Origin: Clostridiales bacterium
GTDB taxonomy: Bacteria > Bacillota > Clostridia > Christensenellales > Aristaeellaceae
Reading direction: 5' to 3'
DNA length: 6,962 nt
Assembly: GCA_004552515.1 (NCBI GenBank)
Contig: SFOF01000116.1
Coordinates: 1-6,962, forward strand
Shown: one piece after another, positions 1 to 6,525 of the stretch
Numbering within the stretch: the stretch's first letter is position 1
Layout: each line of letters opens with the position of its first letter
Made by a program: the position numbers and the translations under genes
The notes under the pieces: model-generated
Told to the model about the DNA's origin: nothing
What the model saw: only the letters and a program-made list of their open reading frames with translations
Databases searched by the model: none

Positions 1-4
1 CTTT

Positions 5-32
5 ATTATAGACGATTTTTGTTAAATTGCAA
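5..32 (-). promoter_or_regulatory. Leftward sigma-70-type promoter leading out of the window
   Basis: Read on the minus strand, a perfect TATAAT -10 box lies at 10-5. A TTGCAA -35 box (4 of 6 matches to TTGACA) lies at 32-27, with a 16-base spacer. Transcription would start just beyond the left edge, so the gene it serves is not visible. The surrounding 50 bases are AT-rich in an otherwise GC-rich window, which supports a real control region. This is a sequence match only. Confidence 0.55.
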
Positions 33-54
33 GGGAAGCCGGTAAGAATTTCAT

Positions 55-83
55 TTGAATTGCGCCTGCATCTGTGAGATAAT
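55..83 (+). promoter_or_regulatory. Sigma-70-type promoter for the DUF3810-like gene
   Basis: TTGAAT (55-60, 4 of 6 matches) and GATAAT (78-83, 5 of 6 matches) are separated by exactly 17 bases. Transcription would begin near 90, leaving a short leader of roughly 28 bases before the GTG at 118, with the Shine-Dalgarno inside it. It lies back to back with the leftward promoter at 5-32, so the two may share regulation. Confidence 0.6.
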
Positions 84-97
84 CTATTTGATCACAT

Positions 98-106
98 AAA
101 AGGAGG
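98..106 (+). promoter_or_regulatory. Ribosome binding site before the GTG start at 118
   Basis: AAAAGGAGG is a near-perfect anti-16S match. It sits 11 bases before the GTG at 118 and only 3 bases before an out-of-frame ATG at 110. In the reading frame of the gene a TAA occurs at 97-99 and no other start codon lies between it and 118. GTG is therefore the only start that uses this site in frame. Confidence 0.75.
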
Positions 107-117
107 CGTATGGGCGC

Positions 118-1071
118 GTGCGCAGAGATATTCCCTTCATCGGCGCGCTGATCCTCGCGGCGCTGGCGGCGCTCTCAACGCGCATTTCGGGCGCGCTGGC
201 CGCCGCGTATAAGGCGCGCGTCTTTCTGCCCGTTTCATCGGCGCTGCGCCGCCTGAGCGCATCGCCGGCAAGCGCCGCGCTCATGGCGATCGGGCTGATC
301 GTGCTGTTGGCCGTCTGTCTGCGGCCGAAGAGCCGTAAGCGCCGCGCTGCACGGATAATGAGTATATGCCTTGCGCTTTACTGGCTGCTCTGGGCACCGC
401 TGTACAGCGTCCCCGCGTTGCCGGACGCGCCGCTGTCGAGCGACGCGCTGCACAAGCTCTGCCTGAAGCTGAGCGCCGAGGCCGACGCGCTGCTGTCCTT
501 TGCCGGGGAAATGAGCGCCGATGATATGATGGCCGAAGCGGAGCGCCTGACAAGCGCATTGACCGGCGAAGCCCTCGCGCTGTCCCGCCGGGATGTGACG
601 GCTTTATTCGATCGCGCCGGTCTGGCGGGGCTTTACATTCCGCTGACCGGCACGGCGCACGTCAATCTGAACGACCAGGCGTATATGCTGCCCTTTACGA
701 TGTGCCACGAGCTGGCGCATCAGGCCGGATATGCCCGCGAGGACGAGGCGAACTACATCGCCTACAGGGCCTGCATGAGCGGCAACGCGGCCTTCCGATT
801 CTCAGGCGGCTTCAATATGCTCCTTTACGCCATGAACACGCTTTATGAAATCGACCGGCCGGCCTGGCGGCAATGCGTAAACGGCATGAGCGATCCTTTG
901 TTTTTCCGCTTCGCGCGCTGCAACGGCCTGTATACGGCGCGGGAAACGCTTCCCTATCGCCTGTCGCAGCTGTTTTCCGTGCTGTTTCTGCGCATGAACG
1001 GCCAGACGCAGGGCGCGCAGTCCTACGAAAACGCCGTTCGTCTCCTTCTGGCGGAGGAAAGCGCCGCCTGA
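118..1071 (+). CDS. DUF3810-like membrane-anchored zinc metalloprotease
   Basis: The 317-residue protein carries a zinc-peptidase signature, HELAH, at residues 197-201. It is followed by Q-A-G and then E-D-E at 208-210, which could supply the third metal ligand as in gluzincins. The N-terminus holds three predicted membrane segments (about 6-20, 51-68 and 80-98). A very basic loop (69-79, R/K-rich) separates the second from the third, so by the positive-inside rule the catalytic domain from about residue 100 should face outside the membrane. This layout fits the uncharacterised DUF3810 family, whose substrate is unknown. The start is GTG, forced by an in-frame TAA at 97 and served by the site at 98-106. 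It appears to be a single-gene unit, convergent with the minus-strand operon. The metalloprotease fold is well supported by the motif; the family name is from recall of its architecture. Confidence 0.82.
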   Translation: MRRDIPFIGALILAALAALSTRISGALAAAYKARVFLPVSSALRRLSASPASAALMAIGLIVLLAVCLRPKSRKRRAARIMSICLALYWLLWAPLYSVPALPDAPLSSDALHKLCLKLSAEADALLSFAGEMSADDMMAEAERLTSALTGEALALSRRDVTALFDRAGLAGLYIPLTGTAHVNLNDQAYMLPFTMCHELAHQAGYAREDEANYIAYRACMSGNAAFRFSGGFNMLLYAMNTLYEIDRPAWRQCVNGMSDPLFFRFARCNGLYTARETLPYRLSQLFSVLFLRMNGQTQGAQSYENAVRLLLAEESAA

Positions 1072-1080
1072 TACGCCAAA

Positions 1081-1111
1081 GCCCCGGTGCGTCCGGCAAA
1101 CGCATCGGGGC
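1081..1111. terminator. GC-rich hairpin between convergent genes, possible bidirectional terminator
   Basis: An 11-bp stem (1081-1091 with 1101-1111, one G-U pair read on the plus strand) closes a 9-base loop. It lies 9 bases after the stop of the rightward gene and 20 bases after the stop of the leftward zinc-ribbon gene. The T-tract is poor on both sides: three T bases on the minus strand and none on the plus strand. Position and stem strength argue for termination; the missing U-run argues against a strong intrinsic terminator. Confidence 0.55.
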
Positions 1112-1131
1112 CTGATCGGGTCATATTTACC

Positions 1132-1851
1132 TTATTCGGCGACGGGCACAGTGGGCACGAACAGCATACGGCCGCAGTTGTCGCACTCGACGATCTGGCC
1201 GCCGTTCAGACGCCCCAGCACAGCCGCAGGCAGCGTCATGTTGCAGCCGCCGCAGCGATCGCCGTTAATCTTGGCCATGGGCGGCATGGCGTGCTGCTTG
1301 ATCTGGCGATAGCGCGCCAGCGCCTCGGGATCGACGGTCTTGCTCTCGGCCTCGGCGCGCGCCTTCAGCTCGGCCAGCTTGACCTGCGCTTCCTTGAACT
1401 CGACCTCGTACACCTTCTTCAGCTCGTCGTATTCGGCCTTGGTGCGGGCGGCGCGCATACGGATTTCGCGCTGCGTGCGGTCGCTCATTTCGCTCTCGCG
1501 GCGCATACGAACCAGCTCCTGCTCGTAGTGCTTGAGAGAATCCTCGAGCTTCTCCACGGCGGCCTTCTGATGGGCGATGTCCTCCAGCGTCTCGGGCGGT
1601 TTGGCGGCGATGTCCTCCAGCAGCTTGGCAAGCACGTTCTGCAGGCGCACGGATTCGTCGCGGATGATCTCCAGACGATCGTTCATCGCCGCGATGTTGC
1701 TCTCCAGCTTTTTCATGTTGCTCTGCTGCTCGATCAGGAAATCGCGCTGCTTGAGCAGAGTGATGCGGTTGGGAGAATTTCTCATTCCGTTTTCGAAACG
1801 ATCGGCCTCCATATCATATTGCATATAATTCCAAAGCGCGTCAAGCTGCAT
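1132..1851 (-). CDS. Coiled-coil C4-type zinc-ribbon protein (COG1579/DUF164 family)
   Basis: The 239-residue protein is a long, highly charged helical hairpin (about residues 35-185, rich in E, K, R, L and Q) followed by a C-terminal zinc ribbon. The four zinc ligands are plain: C200-G-G-C203 and C223-D-N-C226. This is the architecture of COG1579 proteins such as Helicobacter HP0958 (FlgZ) and Chlamydia CT398 (CdsZ), which bind RpoN and, for HP0958, flaA mRNA. The family role in Clostridia is not established, and no flagellar or RpoN gene is in view here. The ATG start has a strong GAGAGGAG site 8 or so bases upstream. It is the last gene of the dnaG-rpoD operon, 27 bases after the Nif3-family gene. 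Assignment to the family is firm; a nucleic-acid or sigma-factor partner is inference. Confidence 0.88.
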   Translation of the reverse strand: MQLDALWNYMQYDMEADRFENGMRNSPNRITLLKQRDFLIEQQSNMKKLESNIAAMNDRLEIIRDESVRLQNVLAKLLEDIAAKPPETLEDIAHQKAAVEKLEDSLKHYEQELVRMRRESEMSDRTQREIRMRAARTKAEYDELKKVYEVEFKEAQVKLAELKARAEAESKTVDPEALARYRQIKQHAMPPMAKINGDRCGGCNMTLPAAVLGRLNGGQIVECDNCGRMLFVPTVPVAE

Positions 1852-1858
1852 GGTATAA

Positions 1859-1866
1859 GCTCCTCT
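1859..1866 (-). promoter_or_regulatory. Ribosome binding site of the zinc-ribbon gene
   Basis: On the minus strand AGAGGAGC lies directly upstream of the ATG at 1851, inside the 27-base gap after the Nif3-family gene. It is a good GGAG-type site and supports the ATG start. Confidence 0.7.
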
Positions 1867-1878
1867 CTCTTCTCTCGC

Positions 1879-2646
1879 CTACCGCATAAACGGCATTTCG
1901 CGGCTTTCAATAACAGTCACATTATATTGTAGCTCATCACAGCGATTTTGTAAACAGGCCGCCAGCAATTTAACGCAGACACGCTCCGTCTCACAGTGGC
2001 CGGCCTCGATCAGACACAGTCCCTGCGCGCAGGCCGCCAGTGCGTCATGATGGCGTACCTCGCCGGTGACATAGGCGTCCGCGCCCAGCGACAGCGCTTC
2101 AGCGAAGAAATCGCCGCCTGCGCCGCCCATCACAGCCACGCGCTCTATGCGCTTATCCTGCGCCGCATAGACGCGCGCGCGTGTGTCCAGCTTCTTTTCG
2201 ACGTAATCGACGAACTCCGCCACCGTCAGCGCTTCGCCCAGCGTACCGGCGCGCATGCCGTGCGGCGCGGTTTCGACATTTTCGAGCCCCAGCGCTTCGC
2301 TCAAGGCGTCGTTTACGCCGGGATAGGCGTTGTCGAAATTGGTGTGCGCCGCGGCCAGCGCCAGATGTGCCCGAATGAGCGAACATACGGCCGCGCCCTC
2401 AGCGTCGTCCTCGCGGATGTTCTTGCGGCCTCGAAAGAATATGGGATGATGCGTGACGATCATCTGCGCGCCCGCCTTTTCCGCCTCGCGCACGACGCCC
2501 TCGGTCAGATCGAGCGCGACAAGCAGCCGCTCGACCGACTGCGCCGGATGACCGGCCAGCAGCCCCACGTTGTCATAGCTTTCGCTCAACTCGCGGGGCG
2601 CGATCTGCTCCAGAATCGACATAATATCGCTCGCCGTTACAGACAT
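1879..2646 (-). CDS. Nif3-family (YqfO/YbgI-type) dinuclear metal-centre protein
   Basis: The 255-residue protein shows the full Nif3 signature: Y-D-N-V-G-L-L at 24-30, T-H-H-P at 65-68, A-H-T-N-F-D at 100-105, and G-H-C-E-T-E-R at 216-222. The likely metal ligands are H66, H67, D105, H217 and E221. Family members form toroidal hexamers with two metals per subunit; their reaction is still unsettled (GTP cyclohydrolase-like activity has been reported for one member). At 255 residues it is the short form. Bacillus YqfO-type proteins are about 370 residues because of an inserted PII/CutA-like domain, absent here. I chose the ATG at 2646 rather than the GTG at 2664 because a GGGAGGAG site lies 8 bases before the ATG, and that site would fall inside the coding sequence if GTG were used. 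The start overlaps the trmK stop by 10 bases, implying coupled translation. Confidence 0.93.
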   Translation of the reverse strand: MSVTASDIMSILEQIAPRELSESYDNVGLLAGHPAQSVERLLVALDLTEGVVREAEKAGAQMIVTHHPIFFRGRKNIREDDAEGAAVCSLIRAHLALAAAHTNFDNAYPGVNDALSEALGLENVETAPHGMRAGTLGEALTVAEFVDYVEKKLDTRARVYAAQDKRIERVAVMGGAGGDFFAEALSLGADAYVTGEVRHHDALAACAQGLCLIEAGHCETERVCVKLLAACLQNRCDELQYNVTVIESREMPFMR

Positions 2647-3308
2647 TGCTCTATCTCCTCCCACAGCGCGATTTCGTGTGCCAGCGCTTCGGCATTTTCC
2701 GCTTCGCCCTTCACGGCGCCGGCATACGCCTTGCGCTGGACGCGCAGCCGGAACTGAACATAACCCGCAAAGTCAGCCGGCTTTTTCTCGAGCAGCACCG
2801 GCCCGGCCAGCAGCTCCTTTTCCGTATAGGCCGCCTGTCCGCGTTCGGCGGCCATGGCGACGTAATAGCGCCCGCCCGCGCGGACGATCATCTCGTCGCA
2901 GATAACAAAGCCCATGCGCATAAGATCAGCCCTGAGCAGATCGACGCCGATGTTGGGCTGCATGACGAGCCGCGTATGCTCCAGACGGCTCAGGCCCCGC
3001 TCGACGATGCCGGAGATCGTCGGCGCGCCCATGCCCGCGATGACAATGGCGTCCGCCGGGTTTTTGAGCGCCGCAACGCCGTCGCCCACGGTGAACTCCG
3101 CGCGCTCCATCAGGTTGCAGCGGCGTACCAGCCGCCACGCCTTTTTAAGCGACGGTTCGCTGATATCAAGAAACTCGACGCGCCCGCATTTGCCCGATTC
3201 GAGCAGCCGCGCGCCCAGAAAGCCGTGATCCGCGCCGATGTCCGCGGCGGCGGCGCAGGGCGGGATCATATCAAAAAGCATGGACAGCCGCTCGTCCAGT
3301 TCGATCAT
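2637..3308 (-). CDS. trmK: tRNA (adenine-22 N1)-methyltransferase TrmK
   Basis: TrmK transfers a methyl group from S-adenosylmethionine to N1 of A22 in the D-arm of bacterial tRNAs (B. subtilis YqfN). The 223-residue protein has the Rossmann SAM-binding loop A-D-I-G-A-D-H-G at 22-29, an acidic end of strand 2 (L-D-I-S at 47-50), G-D-G at 75-77, the family strand I-V-I-A-G-M-G at 88-94, and Q-P-N at 117-119. A charged C-terminal helical part (about 160-223) matches the coiled-coil tail of TrmK. The stretch that in many homologues reads E-D-G-K before an aromatic reads R-A-G-G-R-Y-Y here (143-149), a small departure. The ATG start has an AAGGAG site with a 9-base gap. It sits between rpoD and the Nif3-family gene, the usual Bacillota place. 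Confidence 0.93.
   Translation of the reverse strand: MIELDERLSMLFDMIPPCAAAADIGADHGFLGARLLESGKCGRVEFLDISEPSLKKAWRLVRRCNLMERAEFTVGDGVAALKNPADAIVIAGMGAPTISGIVERGLSRLEHTRLVMQPNIGVDLLRADLMRMGFVICDEMIVRAGGRYYVAMAAERGQAAYTEKELLAGPVLLEKKPADFAGYVQFRLRVQRKAYAGAVKGEAENAEALAHEIALWEEIEQCL
2655..2662 (-). promoter_or_regulatory. Ribosome binding site that fixes the Nif3 start
   Basis: GGGAGGAG on the minus strand lies within the last codons of trmK, 8 bases before the ATG at 2646. It overlaps the alternative GTG at 2664-2662, making that upstream start unlikely. Confidence 0.8.
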
Positions 3309-3317
3309 ATCGCAAGG

Positions 3318-3325
3318 CTCCTTTT
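3318..3325 (-). promoter_or_regulatory. Ribosome binding site of trmK
   Basis: AAAAGGAG on the minus strand lies 9 bases before the ATG at 3308. It is preceded by the hairpin at 3355-3390, so trmK has its own independent initiation site rather than being coupled to rpoD. Confidence 0.7.
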
Positions 3326-3354
3326 TGAAGCAGAGTGGCGTTTCATCAGCATTA

Positions 3355-3390
3355 CAGAAAGCCGGGGTCGCAGCGTCGCCCGGCTTTCTG
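3355..3390 (-). terminator. Perfect 12-bp hairpin between rpoD and trmK (partial terminator or processing/stability element)
   Basis: The arms 3355-3366 and 3379-3390 are perfectly complementary over 12 bp and enclose a 12-base loop. In the operon transcript the hairpin starts 17 bases after the rpoD stop codon, a typical terminator position. After the 3' arm the minus strand reads TAATGC, with no U-run, although the arm itself contains CTTTCTG. A leaky terminator or 3'-end stabiliser for a dnaG-rpoD mRNA is more likely than full termination, because trmK follows on the same strand with no obvious promoter of its own. Confidence 0.6.
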
Positions 3391-3406
3391 GCAGATGGCT
3401 ATACGG

Positions 3407-4519
<1,113 letters not shown>

Positions 4520-4525
4520 CCCGCT

Positions 4526-6289
4526 TCACTCCTTCAGGCTCTTCTTGGCCGCGCCAAGCTCGTTCATCAGCTGCGACAAAAGGCCGATCAGCTCCGCCCG
4601 CTTTTCGGGCGAGGATTCCTCTTTCATTCGGGCCTTCGTCTCTTCGATCCGTTTTTCCGTTTGGTACAGTCGGATTTTATTCATACATTGGGAAACGGCC
4701 AGAGCCGTCTTATCCGCCTCTATGTTGCTGTCCGAAAGCATGGCCTGCGCCGCTTCGTCGCGCACATTCTCGTCGAGCTGCTCGACGATGGCGGCCGGTG
4801 TCTGCCCCTCGGACAACAGGCGCGCGATGGTCTTATACGGCTCCGTAACGAACGCCGCGTCCATCGGCAGCGCGCGTTCAAGCCGCCCCGCGGCCATGAG
4901 ATTGACCAGCATCTGCTGCGCCTTGACGTGCTCGGGCAGCTCCTTATGCGTTTCGCGCCGGAGCGGCCTGTCGGTCTGCGCGGGATGCCTCTGCTCCGCC
5001 GCCAGCGCTTCAACGCCGATCTGGCGCATGAGCACCTCGCGCGCAAAGCCGGTCTGCACGATCAGCTTATCGAGATAGTTCTCCAGCTCGACGGGATTTT
5101 TGACCTTGCGCAGTATGTTGCAGCAGGCGATGGCGTACTGCGTGCGCCCGTCCTGCGTGGTCAGATCGACCGCGTCGGCCGCGCGCAGCATCCGATATTC
5201 GCACGGCGGCATCGGCTTGAGCGCCTCAAAGCCGTCCGCGCCCTTCTCCCGCACATACTCGTCGGGATCCATGCCGCCCGGAATGTCGATGACTCTGGCC
5301 GGCATATCCTGCGATTCAAAAATATCCAGCGCGCGCAGAATCGCCTTCTGCCCCGCGCCGTCGCCGTCATAGCACACCCACACCTCGGGCGCATAGCGCT
5401 TGAACAGGCGCGCCTGCTCCTCGGTGAGCGCCGTGCCCAGCGTCGCCACAACGCCCGGAACGCCCTGCTGGCGCAGCGACACCACGTCCATATAGCCCTC
5501 GACCAGAATCAGCCGCTTCAGCCCGCGCTCCTTGCGCGCCATGTTGAGGGCGTACAGTCCCTGCCGCTTGTTGAACACCGGCGTGTCCGATGTGTTGAGG
5601 TATTTGGGATTACCGTCGCCCATGATGCGCCCGCCGAAGCCCAGCACCTTGCCCTGCGGGTTGATGATGGGAAACATCGCGCGGTCGCGGAACATGTCGT
5701 AGCGGCGGCCGTCCTTCTCGCTCGCAAGACCGGCCTGCTTGAGCTCCTCGAACGTAAAGCCCTTCCCGGTCAAATGGCGCGTGAGCGCGTCCCAGCCCTG
5801 CGCCGTGGAGCCAAGTCCGAAGCGGCGTATGCCCGCGTCGTCCAGCCCGCGTTTGTGCAGATAGCTCAGCGCCTTCGCGCCCTCCGCCGTCCAGATCGTG
5901 GCGTGATAAAAGCGCGCCGCCTCGAGATTGGCCTCGTAGATGCGTTCCCTGAGCGCGCGCATTTTGTCGCTGTCGCGACCGTCGCCGACGCGTTCGGGCA
6001 GCTCCATGTGCGCCCGCTCGGCCAGCATCCTGACGGCGTCCATGAACTCCATGCGCTCGATGTCCATCACAAAATTGATGACCGTGCCGCCCTTATGGCA
6101 GCCGAAGCAGTAATACATCTGTGCTTCGCTGTCCACGCTGAAGGACGGCGTCTTTTCCCCGTGGAAGGGACAGCGTCCCCAGAACCTGCGCCCTTTCTGC
6201 TTCAGCTCGACATAATCCGACACCACGTCCACAATATCGACGCGCCCTCTCAGCTCGTCCAGCCAGACGTCCGGAAGCCTGGAACTCAT
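4526..6289 (-). CDS. dnaG: DNA primase DnaG
   Basis: DnaG makes the RNA primers for Okazaki fragments and works with the replicative helicase at the fork. The 587-residue protein has the N-terminal CHC2 zinc finger (C40, H43, C61, C64), the RNA polymerase core with the R-D-R-A-M-F-P motif (201-207), and the TOPRIM fold: E-G-Y-M-D at 264-268, D-G-D-G-A-G at 308-313 and D-P-D-E at 341-344. The acidic residues E264, D308 and D310 are the expected metal ligands. The C-terminal region (about 440-587) is less conserved and helical, as expected for the helicase-interaction domain. Length is normal (B. subtilis about 600). The ATG start has AGGTGG 6 bases upstream, weaker than the sites of the downstream genes. 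It heads the operon; its TGA stop is 6 bases before the rpoD start. Confidence 0.97.
   Translation of the reverse strand: MSSRLPDVWLDELRGRVDIVDVVSDYVELKQKGRRFWGRCPFHGEKTPSFSVDSEAQMYYCFGCHKGGTVINFVMDIERMEFMDAVRMLAERAHMELPERVGDGRDSDKMRALRERIYEANLEAARFYHATIWTAEGAKALSYLHKRGLDDAGIRRFGLGSTAQGWDALTRHLTGKGFTFEELKQAGLASEKDGRRYDMFRDRAMFPIINPQGKVLGFGGRIMGDGNPKYLNTSDTPVFNKRQGLYALNMARKERGLKRLILVEGYMDVVSLRQQGVPGVVATLGTALTEEQARLFKRYAPEVWVCYDGDGAGQKAILRALDIFESQDMPARVIDIPGGMDPDEYVREKGADGFEALKPMPPCEYRMLRAADAVDLTTQDGRTQYAIACCNILRKVKNPVELENYLDKLIVQTGFAREVLMRQIGVEALAAEQRHPAQTDRPLRRETHKELPEHVKAQQMLVNLMAAGRLERALPMDAAFVTEPYKTIARLLSEGQTPAAIVEQLDENVRDEAAQAMLSDSNIEADKTALAVSQCMNKIRLYQTEKRIEETKARMKEESSPEKRAELIGLLSQLMNELGAAKKSLKE
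4529..4534 (-). promoter_or_regulatory. Ribosome binding site that fixes the TTG start of rpoD
   Basis: AAGGAG on the minus strand is formed by the last two sense codons of dnaG (Lys-Glu). The spacing to the TTG at 4519 is 9 bases. With the dnaG TGA in the same frame at 4528-4526, no upstream start is possible. Confidence 0.8.
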
Positions 6290-6411
6290 TTGCCACCACC
6301 TGTCCTGTAATCTATTGTTTCGCCATGAACAGACATTTTCCTGCCGGGGCGAACCATCTTTTGACAGGTTAATTTCTGGATTTACGATTATGTTTCAGTA
6401 TGCCCCATGTT

Positions 6412-6426
6412 GTTGATATATACAAC
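6412..6426. promoter_or_regulatory. Short dyad GTTG-N7-CAAC upstream of dnaG
   Basis: GTTG at 6412-6415 and CAAC at 6423-6426 are inverted around an ATATATA core, about 125 bases upstream of dnaG. It could be an operator half-site pair or simply an AT-rich patch near the promoter. Only four bases per arm match, so chance is a real possibility. Confidence 0.2.
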
Positions 6427-6498
6427 GCCCGCCGCCGCTTTCCCTGCTCAAAATGCGATTTAACACAAACTCCTCATGGATTCGACCGCGATTTGAAT

Positions 6499-6524
6499 AA
6501 AAACGCGCGTTTCCTGTCGAACGC
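6499..6524 (-). terminator. Weak intrinsic terminator after the YdcF-type gene
   Basis: On the minus strand, two bases after the TAG, GCGTT (6524-6520) can pair with AACGC (6511-6507) around an 8-base loop. After a further GCG there is a run of five T bases (6503-6499), then ATT. The stem is short (5 bp), but position and the U-run fit a terminator. The overlapping AAACGCGCGTTT palindrome could compete as an alternative fold. Confidence 0.4.
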
Positions 6525-6525
6525 T

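Larger units (their letters stand above)
6290..6525 (-). other. Intergenic leader region upstream of dnaG
   Basis: This 236-base stretch separates the YdcF-type gene from dnaG, both on the minus strand, and is more AT-rich than its surroundings. It should contain the operon promoter. Reading the minus strand, the best -10-like hexamers are CATAAT and CATACT near 6390-6403, but neither has a TTGACA-like partner at 16-18 bases, so I do not call a promoter. Other contents are a GTTG-N7-CAAC dyad with a TATA-rich core (6412-6426) and a 16-codon ORF that ends on the dnaG start (6286-6336). No rpsU or other gene is present. Confidence 0.6.

Noticed and set aside
1072..1131. RNase P RNA gene (rnpB), which I considered as a possible neighbour at the end of this operon
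   Set aside because: The gap after the zinc-ribbon gene is only 60 bases and holds just a hairpin, so no RNase P RNA can be present here.
2647..2664. GTG at 2664 as the start of the Nif3-family gene
   Set aside because: The ribosome site GGGAGGAG would be inside the coding sequence, no good site lies before the GTG, and the ATG at 2646 matches the usual N-terminus of the family.
6361..6391. Plus-strand TTGACA followed by GATTAT as a promoter inside the dnaG leader
   Set aside because: The spacing is 19 bases, the -10 matches only 4 of 6, and it would run antisense into the YdcF-type gene with no recognisable product. An antisense RNA cannot be excluded but is not supported.
6395..6466. Small minus-strand ORF of 23 codons (GTG start) with GAGGAG upstream
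   Set aside because: The spacing from GAGGAG to GTG is only 3 bases, the start is not ATG, the peptide has no recognisable feature, and it lies in a presumed promoter region.
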